This document shows positions 35,864-48,095 of a DNA stretch of 64,000 nucleotides, one piece after another. The DNA is from Glebionis coronaria (Eukaryota; Streptophyta; Magnoliopsida; Asterales; Asteraceae): assembly GCA_025667525.1 (NCBI GenBank), contig CM046875.1, positions 121,386,340 through 121,450,339 of the forward strand, in the 5' to 3' direction. How positions within the stretch are numbered: the first letter of the stretch is position 1; each line of letters begins with the position of its first letter. The notes under the pieces were generated by a model, which was not told the DNA's origin, searched no databases, and saw nothing but the letters and a program-made list of their open reading frames with translations. The translations under genes and the position numbers were made by a program.

Positions 35864-38800
35864 TGATGTAGGTAAAAATACGCTTTTAGGAAAAAGACGT
35901 ATAATGGGCAAGTATTAAGCGTTACGGTTCAGGAAAACCGTAAAACCGAATGGGTGCGAGTTCATTCTCGAAGGAGGTGTATGTGTATTAGGTGCCAATA
36001 ATATAAAATCAAGTTTGGATTAGTGTCGTTTTTGGTTTTTGAAGAGATAAAATTAAATGACGAGTTACACTACGATTAAACTACGACGAATGACGTAAAA
36101 CGTAAACGTAAATACGTAAAATGCGAGGAAATTAAAAATTTAAACTGAAAACAATTTAAAAATTAAAACTAAGTCTAAAATAATATAAATAAGAATAAAA
36201 TTCAATAAATAAATTTTAAAACCTTTTATTAATTAAATATTCAATTTTAAATGCTAAACAAAACCCTAAAATTAAATATAATTAAAAAAAGTCCAAAATT
36301 ATATTTTATCAAATCAAAATCTTATTTATATTAATTAAACACTAAAAAGTATTTTTCGTAAATTTTTAAACCTATTTTTCTATTTTTTAAATGCTAAAAA
36401 CACTTTTTTAAACTAAAATAAACATAAAAAATAATAAAATAATGAGAAAAATAAATCTTCTTTTCTAAAAATCTTAAAACACTTAACTAAAACTGAGAAA
36501 AATGAAAAAAGTTGAAAACAAAAAAGTTTGATTAAAAACCTGTTTTAACTTAAAATAATTCTAAAAAATAATTAAATAAAGGGAAAAATGAAATTATTTT
36601 TCTAAAGATATTAATTAAATTACTGAAACTAGGAAAAATGGAAAATATGAAAAATACTAAATTTTAACCATATAAGACAAAATCAAAATATTAAAAACTT
36701 AATTTAAACTAATAATAATGCTAAAAATAGTAAAATAAACAGAAAAATAAAAACAACTTTTTTAAAAATCTTAAATTAAATAAACAAACATAGGAAAATT
36801 TGAAAAAATGAAAAACACTAATTTATTGCCACTAAGGACAAAAAACAGCAAAACTGAAAGTGACATGTGATTGGGTTTTGTCTTTACCCTAGCAGTGGTA
36901 TCAAGAGTAGTATCAGTGGGAACTAGCTTCCCACTGACCTATCACAGAAACTCGTTTTTGGTCTTTTTCTTGCTTGTTTGTTGGTTATTTTGGATACTAA
37001 AGCCACCCCCACACTCAGTGGAGTGTGGGGAGTCAGTACGAAGCAAAAAAACAACTAGATCTAAGCAACAAATAGCACAAAATGAGCAAAATGCAGTCAC
37101 TGATGTAAAATGAGGGGTCTGGTAGGTCTAATCTGATCTACTTGGTCAAGAGGTGAATTTTGGCTTGCCAAATCTTGCTCATAACACAACCTAACCTCAA
37201 CTAACTTACACAATATCCTAGATTAACAATTATACTAACTGATTACCAAGATTTCTAGTCTTGAAACTCAAAATCAAAACTTAGATAAGCATACTGATTT
37301 CTGGCTGTTTCTAAGTGTACATGCAAATTTTCTTTTTAAAACTACAAGTTGTGAACCAAGCACAAGAATGAACTATATTACCCTAATAGAGTATGATTGG
37401 ACTGTTTATACTTGACCCTTGTGTCACCCAAGTCAAACAAACTACAAAACCAAACACCCCTATATAAAGCTGATGAACAATTTACCAAAAACTTTTAAGC
37501 TAAACAACACCAACTTACTTCTAAACCACTTAAGCATACATGTAATCCATAAATAGGCATAAACAAATCAATAATCCATCACTTAGACAGTTTATTCACA
37601 AAAACATATAATCAAAAAAACTTCTAAATTTCAGTTAAGAAGGAGGGTTCAAGCCTAGGTTTATACCTTGTGGGACCTACATCCGGGCCCCACTATGGCT
37701 GAGGCCATCTCCTTGTTAGCTTAAAAGAGGAGCTTATGAAGAGCTGTTTATGTGAAGATGTAGAGAGCTGGACTACAACAGTCCACCCAGCCCAAGACTA
37801 TGACAGTCAAGGGCTTGGGTATATCTTGAATGGTACCTGATGAAACACAAGAGCAGGAAGAGTAAACAAGCTTCTAAAAGCTTTGACTACAAGATGTTGT
37901 TAAGAGCTTGTAGTCAAGCTTTTGGAATAGTAAGAATTAGAACCAAAAATGAGGACCAATCTTTTGTAAAAAGCTTTGGAACCAGTTTTTTTAAAACTCA
38001 ACAAAGAAAATAACAAAAGCATGTATAATTTCTTGTGTTAGTTTGTCAATCCAACACACCCAGTCTACAAAACTTTGGATCTCAAACCCTTTTTCTGCCA
38101 AAAAATTTGAACAACAAAAACAATTTGAAAAGAGAACTTAAACTGAATTTGCAAATAATCTAAACATTTATCAAACTAAAAACAATATAAATAAAATGGA
38201 ACTCAGAATGATAACAAAAATGCAAGGCCAATTTATCTACTTTAAATATTCAGAAAAAGAGGGTTTACAACATTTGCCAAAATTTGGAACAATGGGAAAA
38301 AGGGTACAGGCACCCCTTCTGTACTACACTACTGAAGATTCTAGAATTACATGAAAGCAAAAACCCTAAACTAGCAATCTTCCAAAAATGCCCTTGAAAT
38401 TCAAACTTGAATCTGGTCAAAGTGGTCTCTTGTGACTGATGAAGTGTATACAGCTGCCAAATCTTGATCTTGAGCGTTGAAAGGAGAGTACGAGCCAAGG
38501 AAATAACAAGAGCTATTTGATGGTTGTCCAATTTTTGTCTTGGAGTTGGTTCGTGGGTCAGGGGAGGGTGACAAGGTCATGTGAGTGAGTGTGACCCCTT
38601 TTTGGGAGTTGGGGTATGGTTAGGTGGGGTTTAATTATTGATCTGGAAAAGGATTTATAAAAACCCTTTGATTGGATCAAGTATAGGATTAGTGTTTATG
38701 ATGGGGGAGATGGGGATTTGATCTGGTTTGGGTTTATCATGGCTGTTAACCACAACTTTTATTATTAATCATACCAGTTTAAAAATAAGTTTAATAATAA

Positions 38801-39427
38801 TAATAATAATGGGATTAGTAGAGTTGTGACGTGGAAGGAGGTGTATGAGTTGGAGGGATATGATTGGTGGGAGGGTGAGGTGGCGGATGGTGAACGGTGG
38901 GGAGAAGTTCCATTGTCTGGGCAAAACAAGCCCTCATACTCCCAAATGTTGTACAAATCAAGTTTCCAACAGCCTATAACCAATTCCTTTGTTAAATTCT
39001 TTGGGCAGCTTGTCACTTTTGGCACAATAACTTTTTAAAGTTATAACAAGGACCATTAATGCATATCTTTGCATTCTTCAAGGACCAAACATGTATATAA
39101 TTGAAATATTAGGGACCCAGTGTGTAATTTTGAGTTTCACAAGGGTATAATATGACAATTCTTCAAAAGATGAGGGACCAATCTTGAAAAAACTTCAAAC
39201 TTCAAGGACCTGAATAGAAAATCATAATTTGGGTCCGATTCTTTGTGTGGCTTCGTTTCCCGTGTTCGTTTTTGCTTGATTCTTGTAATCTTTTGGTGAA
39301 TTCACGATATCCGTACCTAAAATACATAATGAACAAACACAAGCATATTTTGGGGTATTTTATGACATTTTTAAGCGTTTTAAGCCCGATTTAGATGATG
39401 AGACTATGTATAATTGCAGTCTCATCA
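35864..39427. mobile_element. 3.56 kb LTR-like insertion (possible solo LTR)
   Basis: It begins TGATGTAGG and ends GTCTCATCA, so it has TG...CA ends, and it is flanked by the exact 5-bp repeat GACAT (35859-35863 and 39428-39432). The gag frame before the insertion continues in phase after it. The interior is non-coding: AT-rich, repetitive DNA at 36120-36860, then mixed sequence. The right end has a 10-bp stem (TGATGAGACT...AGTCTCATCA) with a 12-base loop. No internal copy of either end was found, so a very long solo LTR fits best; a non-autonomous element remains possible. Confidence 0.72.
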
Positions 39428-39432
39428 GACAT

Positions 39433-39940
39433 GTTTGGGATTAGAATGAAAATTGGTGTGTATGTTGTTGTTCCACCTCCTCCTGGTGATTTTTATGGGG
39501 TTTCCAAGGGTCAAAATTTGTCATGGACTGGTCTTCTTGAGTTCTAAGACAAAAGTGACTATTTTGGATCACCTTTGCTCGACCCCATAGAAATTAAGGA
39601 GTTTGAGAAAAAGAGAATAGATTTAGAAAAATGGAAAGCTGCTAGTCCCTTCCTTTTTGTTAAGGGAGGACTTTTGTATGATGAATCCACTGAGTCTAAA
39701 CCTATAGTGATTACTAACCCTATTGATGGGAATCCTGTTGACCTTGGTTCCCCTACTAAAAACAAAACTATTGTTAGATCTGTTGAGATGTATAGAAAAC
39801 CTATATCACCTAGAAGAGACCAAGGGAATAGGAATGAGATGGGATATAATCAGTCTAGACCCATCTTTGTGTCAAGTAAGAAGGCTTGTTATACATGTGG
39901 GAGCTTTAACCATTTGGCTTATAATTGTAAGAGTGGCTAA
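39433..39940 (+). pseudogene. Sirevirus-like gag, C-terminal part with zinc knuckle
   Basis: This is the continuation of gag after the insertion: a proline-rich stretch, QNLSWTGLLEF, an in-frame TAA near 39547, then DPIEIKEFEKKRIDLEKWKA and a CCHC knuckle with all ligands (CYTCGSFNHLAYNC, pattern CX2CX4HX4C). The frame stops at 39940. The knuckle binds the element's RNA during packaging. Confidence 0.85.
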
Positions 39941-40288
39941 ACCTTTGTCATTGTCAAGACCTCTCCCACTATTGACCACGGACCTCTTGTTCACCCACGG
40001 TCGTATGATGCTAGACCTGCTCCTTTCTTTACCAAAGCAACTAAGTCTTATGGCCAAAGACCCTTTCAAAGGACCATGGCATCCCCTAACAGACAGTGGG
40101 TTCCCTTTGTTAACCCTAATCTACCCACTGTCAGCGCAAACCTACCCACTAACAAACCTAGGTTTGGCACTGTCATGCCTAAACTAGCCGCTATCAGGCC
40201 TAAGTTTGCCCCTGTCAGAAATTTTAATGCCAAAACAAACATGGGTGGTAAGGGACAAGGTGTTAAGACCTTAGTTGAATTTTAAAAC

Positions 40289-41134
40289 CATGAATAAGTT
40301 GGTTAGGCAAAATTTGGTTAGAGGTTTACCCTCTAAATATTTTGAGAATGACCATAATTGTGTTGCATGCTTGAAAGGTTAGCAGCACAAGGTATCTTTC
40401 AAGTCTAAATATGTTCACTTTAGTTCTGAGCCACTACACTTACTTTATTTGGACTTATTTGGACCTACATCAGTGGATACAATTAGTCATAAATGGTATT
40501 GTTTAGTAGTCACTGATGATCACTCTTGGTTCAGATGGACTTTCTTTTTAGGTTCAAAGAATGAGAAAAATGAAACACTGATGACTTTTATCACCTATAT
40601 AGAAAAGAAAACCGGACACGAAGTAAAAATCATTAGGAGTGATAATGGTATAAAGTCTTGGATTCCTTCTATGTCAAGAAATGGATTACTAGAGAGTTTA
40701 GTACAACTAGAACTCCATAACAAAATGGTATATCTAAGAAGAGAAATAGACCCCTAATTGAAGCAGATGGGACCATGTTGGCAGATGCTAAACTACCCTT
40801 TGCTTTTTGGGCTGAGGCTGTTAGCACAACTTGCTATGTTCAGAATAGGGCACTAATCAACAAGTCTCACAACAAAACCCCATATGATTTATTTTGGGGA
40901 AACAAACCCTTGATAGATTTCTTTAAACCCTTTGGTTGTCATATCTTAATTCTAAATACTATGGACAATCTAGGTACGTTTAATCGTAAGGGTGATGAGG
41001 GTTACTTTGTGGGATATTCATTGAACATCAAGGGTTATAGGGTATACAACAAAAAAACAAAGTTAGTAATTGAAAATGTTCATGTAGACTTTTTGGAGAA
41101 TAAGCCCAGTGATCTTGAATCTGGTCCAAACTAG
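40289..41134 (+). pseudogene. Sirevirus-like integrase, protease missing upstream
   Basis: The frame starts with MNKLVRQNLVRGLPSKYFEN and HNCVACLKG, the second half of the zinc-binding region, then a stop. Core pieces follow: LYLDLFGPTS with the first Asp, IIRSDNG with the second, and a degraded segment where the family has PQQNGVAERK, so the catalytic Glu is doubtful. The 40775-41134 frame (FAFWAEAVSTTCYVQNRALI, FGCHILILNT) is the normal end of the domain. Between the knuckle of gag and this point no DSGCS protease motif is found, so protease and the first zinc ligands are deleted. Confidence 0.85.
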
Positions 41135-41710
41135 TTGTTTGATCAAGAACCATTGACCAGATCTATGAATTATGTGTCTACGACTAACCATGCAGATATG
41201 GGAGCTTCAAGTTCTAAGAATGCAGGTACAAAAGCTAGTCATGATATAGGATCACAAGATGCAGAGCATATCTCACCATTGAGATTCATGGATATGCCAA
41301 TGTGGTTTGTGGAGAATGAAAAGGCATCTGCTGCTGAGAAGAGTGAGGTTGATAAAGAGCAAGAGCGTCCACATGGTGATGCAGTCAGAGATGTCAATGG
41401 CATTTCCTGAACCACTAACAGTGCATTTATACCCCATGTCGTATCCAATGATGGTGACAGTGGTAAGACTCTAGCCAATGAAAGATCCCCCTTACCCATT
41501 GTTGTTCCCAATAATGGTGACAGTGGCTAACCTCTAGCCACTGACAATGAAAATAATGATGACAATGGGTATGATAATCAAGAAGGAAAGGATATTGGCA
41601 ACTTGGATACTACAGTTCTGGTTGATAACTTGTTTGGGGGAGGATCAAATTTGATGGTGATAAAAAGATCATCCTCCTTCTCAAATCATTAGATCTATTC
41701 ATACTCCAAG

Positions 41711-43426
41711 ACAAACCAAAATTCAGATGAATAAACAAGGTGTATTTATTGCCAATATTCACAAAAAGCAAGATCATGCCTTGATACAAGAGTGTTTGTT
41801 TGCTTGTTTCCTATCACAAGCAGAGCCTAAGAAGATTTTTGATGCTCTAAAAGATGAAAGGTGGGTTGAAGCAATGCAGGATGAGCTTCACCAGTTTTCT
41901 ATTCAAGATGTTTGTGAGCTAGTTGACTGTCCTAAGTATGTTAGGCCTGTTGGAGCACGTTGGCTTCTTAGGTACAAGAAGGATGAAAGATGCATTGTGA
42001 TAAAAAATCAAGGCTAGATTGGTTGCTCAGGGGTACACACAAGGCATTGATTATGAAGAGGTTTTTACACTTGTTGCTAGGATTGAAGCAATAAGGATTT
42101 TTCTGGCCTATGCTTCATGCATGGGATTCATTGTGTACCAGATGTATGTGAAGAGTTCTTTCTTATATGAAACTATTGATGAAGAGATGTATGTTATGAA
42201 CCCTCCCGGCTTTGAAGATTCAGAGTATCTAGACAAGGTGTACATAGTGTAAAAGGCTATGTATGGCCTTCGTCAAGCCCCAAAAGCATGGTATGATACA
42301 TTGTCCAAATATTTGTTGGATAATGGTTTCAAGAGAGGTGCCATAGATCAGACATTCTTCACCAAGAATAAAGGAAAGGATTTTCTTCTAGTCCATGTCT
42401 ATGTTTATGATATCATCTTTGGTTCTTCCAACCCATAGATGAGTACAAAATTCTCCAAGTTAATGACTGATAAGTTTCAAATGAGAGCAATGGGAGAGTT
42501 GAATTTCTTCCTTGGCCTTCAAGTTAAACAAAGGAAAGATGGATTTTTTATCTTCCAAGAATAGTATGTAGCTGACATTTTGAAGAATTTGGTTTCACAA
42601 TGAAAAACGGGCTAGCACTCCAATGGATAGGGAGAATCCATGGGGAAAACTTTGGAAAAGGAAACAAAGTGGATGTCAGGCATTATAGGTCAATGATTGG
42701 CTCATTAATGTATCTCACAGCCTTTAGACCTGGCATTATGTTTGCTGTGTGTGCATGTGCAAGACATCAAGTGACTCATAAAGAATATCACTTTCATGTT
42801 GTGAAGAGGATCTTAAGGTACCTTAGATGTTATCTCACTTTGGGACTGTGGTATCCTAAAGACTCCCCATTGGAGTTGGTTGCTTATTTAGATCGTGATT
42901 ATAGTGGTGACAATTGAGATAGAAAGTCAACCACAGGTGGATGCCAATTCTTGGGGAGTAGGTTAATATCTTGGCAATGCAAGAAACAGACTATTGTAGC
43001 CAATTCAACAACTGAAGCTGAGTAGTTATGGTCAAGTGTTGTGGATTCAGAATCAACTTCTGGATTATGGGTACAACTTTGTGCATACTAAGATATATAT
43101 ATATAGACAATAACAGTGCTTTGTGTATTATTAAGAATCCGTTACATCATTCTAAAACTGAACACGTAGACATTATACATCATTTTATTCGGGATTGCTA
43201 TGAAAAAGGTTTAATTCATCCAGATACAATTGACACTGAAAACAATGTGTCAAATATTTTAACAAAACCTTTTGATGTTGGCAAGTTCAGTACTTGGTTG
43301 CAAGTATTGGAATGGTTAATCCTTGAGAATGTTTGTTTAACTTGTGTAAAAGTATGTACAGGATATCTACTATTAGTTGTCTATGTATGCACTGTTAGTC
43401 TTTTCCACTGTCATTATAGCCACTAA
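41711..43426 (+). pseudogene. Sirevirus-like reverse transcriptase and RNase H
   Basis: RT begins with AEPKKIFDALKDERWVEAMQ and continues with VGARWLLRYKKDE, TQGIDYEEVFTLVARIEAIR and KAMYGLRQAPKAWYD. The active site, normally YVDD, reads YVYD near 42405, so one catalytic Asp is lost. RNase H pieces follow: YRSMIGSLMYLTAFRPGIM, YLDRDYSGDN, a TIVANSTTEAE segment ending in TAG, and IDNNSALCIIKNPLHHSKTE. Stops occur at 42018, 42250, 42439 and others. The region 41135-41710 is the hydrophilic linker between integrase and RT. Confidence 0.88.
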
Positions 43427-44533
43427 CAGGGTTTACTCTATCTACTGTTGGAAGAAAAGTAGCTTCTGTTATTGTTTTTCTTGTGGCTTTTGTCTAACTA
43501 TGCAGGATATTGGATTAACTTTGCTTGGTGTTGGATAAGGAGTTGCTCATGGATGGATTTGTACATAACAAATCTTTATTTTTGATGGTTGGAATGTTTA
43601 CAAGTCTATATTGAAATAAAAATTTGTTCACCATCTTGTAAAAGTTTGTAAGTGTATTCATAACTTAAGGGGAGGTTTTAGCATACCTTAGGTTTTTAAG
43701 GCATTATTAGAGTGTTCAAATACAGATCTAGACTGTATCCACTGGTGAGTGATGGTTAGGAATGATGAATGCATTCCCTATGGTTTGTAGGAGTTCCTAG
43801 TCCTTGAGGCACTGTAGCATGCATATCTCTTACAAGATTTGCATGTTGTCAAGACCTTTGCTACCTAGATTTGGGCTTGGTCATATGAGAGACTTGGATT
43901 ATATATTCGTGGGCCAACCTAGGAGTTGCAAAGGTTTTATATGAGTTATCTTTATCTATGGGGCATTTGTGAGCAAGGGACTCTAGAGTTATTGCATGTC
44001 TATCATGCTTTTGCATGTGTGCATGCATGAACAGTTATTGTCACTTATGCCTAGTAGAGGAAGAGATAGTTCCCTTAGGATTAATTCTTTTATTTGTGTT
44101 CTTTTTGTTTTTAACGTACAAATTTGACCCACTGGCAGTGGTTATTTAGCCACTGTCGTGTAAAATCTATCTACTGTTAGACCATTTTGTATACACTGAT
44201 AAAATCTGATCGTTGGCACTGATGGTACTTTTTGACCGTTGAAAAACATTGGGTCCCACCCGGTTGTAATTTCTTAGAGATATTGGCCGTAATTTAAGAT
44301 GAGTAGGTATATTTTACATAAATAATGATAAGTGTTTATTTTTCAAAGATTTACTTGAGTTTATTTTGATCTCTTTATACACTTAACTCTTTTCAACCAA
44401 TCAAATTCCTACTTTTATGCTATATTACCCCAATACGTCTCCTAACAGTACCACTTGTAATTTTCACAAATTTTACATCTTCTAAATTCTATTACTCACC
44501 TTTCTTTCACCGTAATCTTGTAAAGTTTTAACA

Positions 44534-45845
44534 ATGGCGCCCAAATTCAAGCCTGATATTCTTGAACTTACATTTCACCCTCAACATAACATGGTTTCTA
44601 TTTTGGAGAAGGATGACCGGCACCCTCAATACCATGCGATGATAGACTTCTTGTGGACGTCTAAACTCAGGTTTTCACTTTCTCAAAAGCCTATCATCCC
44701 TACTTGACACATCAAAAGGTTTTGGAATACTATTACTTCCAAAACAGTTGGTGGTGTGAAAATAATAGAGGGCTCTTTCCATGGTGCACAAAGGGTAGTC
44801 AAAGAAGCCCTTATTCGTCAAGCTTTACAGCTTGATGATTTGGGTGGTGTGGATACTCTTACCAAGGAAGAGATACATGTTCGGCTTACAGGTTTGGGGT
44901 ATGAACTTCCAGAGGGAAATCTAAAAATTTGACAATAACTAATTTCCCCCAGCCTTGAAGTTCTTGATACATGTCCTCATGCAGTGTATTAGCTCTAAAT
45001 CCTCTTCTTTCAATGAAATTAGTCATAATATGGGTAATGCCATTATTTTCTTGTCTTTAGGTCGTCAATACATTTTTTCTAAAATCATTTTTGAAGGCAT
45101 GTTAAAAAATAAGGGTAATAAAATATTTTTACAATACCCTCGATTTTTAGAACTAGTTTTGACTTTTCAAGGTGCTTGTAATGTTGGGCATAATCACTTA
45201 CGAGGCACCTATCCAACAAAGAAGTTTGTTCAAAATGCTTCACACTCACCCAAGGGATTTGCCTCTCACACCTCCCATGCTTGCCCAAATTCAAGAGGGT
45301 GACGTTACTGCAGACCCAACAGTCAACCAACTCGCACACCCATCACCTGACAATGCTATTGGTATGAAAATTGATGAACCAAGCCCTGATGTTGTAGCCC
45401 TTGACACTTATACTCAACCCATTGTTAGTCAACCTTTAGCCTCTGTCACACAATCCCTACCCACTGACACTCACACTCTACCTACTGTTACTCAACCCGC
45501 ACCCACTGTTGTACCATCTGTTAACCCAAACACCCCTCTAGCTCCTTTCCTTTCACCCATAGGTATTTTAAACACCGAAGGGTCACCAGGGTGCCTTCCC
45601 TTGGTAGTCCTAGCCATGTAGCAGATGAGGCTACTTCCACAAGGGTAGAAAGTGTTATGGGAATGGCTGGCACTATTGCACCTAACTTAGTAGCATGTCA
45701 GCCTAGTGTAACTGTCACTAAGCCCATTCCTATGCCTAATGATTATCCATTGAGGGTTAGTTCCCCGAATGCAGAGCTTGTACACATTTTCAAGTCACAT
45801 GGTCTGGAACTCATTCAGGTAAGGGATAAACTTAATGCTTTGTAA
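44534..45845 (+). pseudogene. Extra Sirevirus-like reading frame after pol, first part
   Basis: From ATG 44534 (MAPKFKPDILELTFHPQHNM) through FWNTITSKTVGGVKIIEGSF, LRQ-like helices and a second block KFLIHVLMQCISSKSSSFNE, FSKIIFEGMLKN and FLQYPRFLEL. Broken by TGA near 44705, TGA near 44931 and later shifts. I remember this protein family as very abundant in Asteraceae, where it is often annotated as synaptobrevin, longin-like. It holds the position called env-like in Sireviruses, but I see no signal peptide or membrane segment. The second half is Pro/Thr rich (TQPIVSQPLASVTQ). Function unknown. Confidence 0.65.
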
Positions 45846-45929
45846 TTACAAGGAATTAGGAGAAGACCCCTTTGTTGTGCACTCCTAAGATATTAATGTT
45901 GGAGAGGATTCATACAAAGGGGAGAATAT

Positions 45930-47521
45930 ATGGATTTAAGTGATAAAGGCTCAAAAGAGGGTTCCAAAGATTCAAGTACATGTACAAGGATGGTTGTTGA
46001 TATGCTTAGTGGATTAAAGTCTACTACTTTTTTATGCTTCTTTCATGACACCTATCAAGTTATTCACTCAACTCATGGAAGAAGTAACTTGTGGGATGAT
46101 AGTTGTGGCCACTGACAGACCAGGTCTAACCACTATCGGTGTTAACGTAGCCACTGTTGGACCATTAGAGTTTGCCACTGAAGAAGCAGGTTTATCCATT
46201 GTTGGTGTTTCTTCTCAACCACCATTTAGAATCAGAGAGCCAACAATTGAGGTAACTACATACACTTTGCCCATTATTAATCCTGTTGGTAAGGGCAAAG
46301 GAATACTTATAGAAGCAGAAGTTACCTCTAAGAAGGATCAAAAGGAGATTGGTAGGGCTCAAGTTGATTTACACCTTGCTCAGCAAATATATGAGCAACA
46401 ATTGAAGGAGTAGTAGTTGAGGCTCATAGTGTAAGTACAAGTTCATACATGAATGTTAGTTGGTCAGGTTATGAAGACGATAAAGAATAAGAGGTTCAAA
46501 AGAAGTACGATGAGGATGCAGAAGCTAGGGAGAAGCTCAGACATTTGAAGTTAAAGATTGATTACGAGCATGATCATATTTCTGGGATGTTCTTCAAATT
46601 TGAGAATGCGGCTATTGAGGAGAGTTTGACTATCTTTCAACAGATTAAGGCTATTGAAGGGCTGTTGACTTGGCAGAATGATATAAAGATCTTAGAAGAA
46701 AACAGAGATTCTAATATCTTAGATAAGCCAAGGTCATACAGAAGAAAGTTGTATAAGTCACTCATAAAGAATGGTCAACATGTTGGACTTAGGACAAATT
46801 CAGAGGTCTTACTTTTGAAGAACTAGAGGCTAAGGCATATCCTATTTTGGATGAGATATGCATACATAATATTAAGATCAAGTCTTCAGAGGAAAGGCAA
46901 GAATATATAGAAAGAAGATGGAGGGAAGAGCATGTACAGGTTTCTAGGCCTAGAAAGAAAGGATTCAAGCTTGCCTTCTCATAGTTTGATGTGTTTGATA
47001 TAAGTTTGCCTAGTGATGGTGATTTAAAAGCAAATATGGAGCTTGTAGTGCTAAGTGATATTGTTGTAGAGCCAGTGTAATCTAGAAACCCCATTATCAA
47101 GTATGAGAAAGATGTAGACATAGCTTATTGGAAGTTTCACAAGCATGGAGGAAAAATTCAGGTGCTTACTTCTCTTGGTTCTTTATTTAGTAGCATGGAA
47201 AAAGAAGACTTGGAGAATATCTGGGCTTCATTATTGGAGGAGTTTAGTGCGATTGTCCCAACAAGTTTTGGAGAGAAGATGATATGGGCCACATTTAGAA
47301 GAATGTTTGACCCAGATCAAGATGATCCTATGTGGATGGACTTGATTTATGCATATGTCTTTGAGTGGAGACTATTCTCAGCAGCAGGAGTTTATCATAA
47401 AATTTCAGAGTATTTGTTAGTGGATAAAACTTATCCACTGTCACAAGACAGTTTGAAGAAGATGGTAAAGTCAAAGGTCAAAGTTGACTACACTAGTGAT
47501 TTGGGAGTCCGACTTTTGTAG
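45930..47521 (+). pseudogene. Extra Sirevirus-like reading frame after pol, second part
   Basis: Open pieces at 45930-46115, 46045-46413, 46545-46826 and 47162-47521 form the remains of one long hydrophilic protein with coiled-coil-like stretches (DQKEIGRAQVDLHLAQQIYE, YDEDAEAREKLRHLKLKIDY). The last piece (LENIWASLLEEFSAIVPTSF, RMFDPDQDDPMWMDLIYAYV, TYPLSQDSLKKMVKSKVKVD) ends 75 bases before the 3' LTR. No known catalytic motif. The stretch 43427-44533 between pol and these frames is non-coding. Confidence 0.6.
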
Positions 47522-47596
47522 TTCATTATCCTCTCTCAACCTTTTGTTTTATTCAGAAACTTCATAGTAGGAGTAATATCAAGGTTAGGAGAGGAT

Positions 47597-48090
47597 TGTT
47601 GGGAATAAAAAGTTGAAGACTTAGCCGCTGACAAAGGTTCTGCTAGCCACTGATGTATTATACTCTAGCCACTGTTAGAGTTATGTGTAGCCACTGATGG
47701 GAAGACATTGATGAGAAGATGACCATCCAATAATGGAATTGTATGGATTGTATTCTAGAAGGATATACGAGAATTTCTTATTTACTTTGTTTATCTTTAG
47801 TATATCTTCTATATTTAGTTGATCATTTATTATTGTACAAGGCTCTTTAATCTATAAAAGGAGGCATTAGGTTTATAGATCAACATGCATTATTCATAAC
47901 ACTTTCATACATTGTACTCGATAAGTTTATTAATCGTAATGAAAGTTTGGTATACCTTTGTTTTGTGTTCTTTACTCTAAGTGTTAATTCCGCATAACAC
48001 TTAGTTTATTAATCACACAAAATTTATCTACGTATTACTCTTGATTTATCTCGATTACAAAAGCTAAATGATCTAAGTTTGGGATCAACA
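47597..48090 (+). repeat. Sirevirus-like 3' LTR, full length
   Basis: 494 bp with TGTTG...CAACA ends. A purine-rich tract (AGGTTAGGAGAGGAT) lies directly before it, as expected of the polypurine tract. Confidence 0.9.
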
Positions 48091-48095
48091 CGTAA

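Larger units (their letters stand above)
33773..48090 (+). mobile_element. Sirevirus-like Copia element, decayed, with a nested insertion
   Basis: The element runs from TGTTGGGAATAAAAAG at 33773 to GATCAACA at 48090, flanked by CGCAA (33768-33772) and CGTAA (48091-48095), a 5-bp duplication with one C/T difference. Order on the plus strand: truncated 5' LTR, gag with zinc knuckle, integrase, reverse transcriptase, RNase H, then about 3 kb of extra reading frames before the 3' LTR. Extra frames after pol and large size are Sirevirus traits. Removing the 3564-bp insertion leaves about 10.75 kb. The primer site and the end of the 5' LTR are missing, and protease is deleted. The copy is dead. Confidence 0.9.

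Noticed and set aside
35864..39427. Helitron insertion in Sirevirus gag
   Set aside because: A hairpin lies near one end, but there is no CTRR end or A-T insertion point, whereas TG...CA ends and a 5-bp duplication are present.
44534..47521. Retroviral envelope gene
   Set aside because: No signal peptide, membrane anchor or glycoprotein features. The first part matches a non-envelope repeat-borne family.
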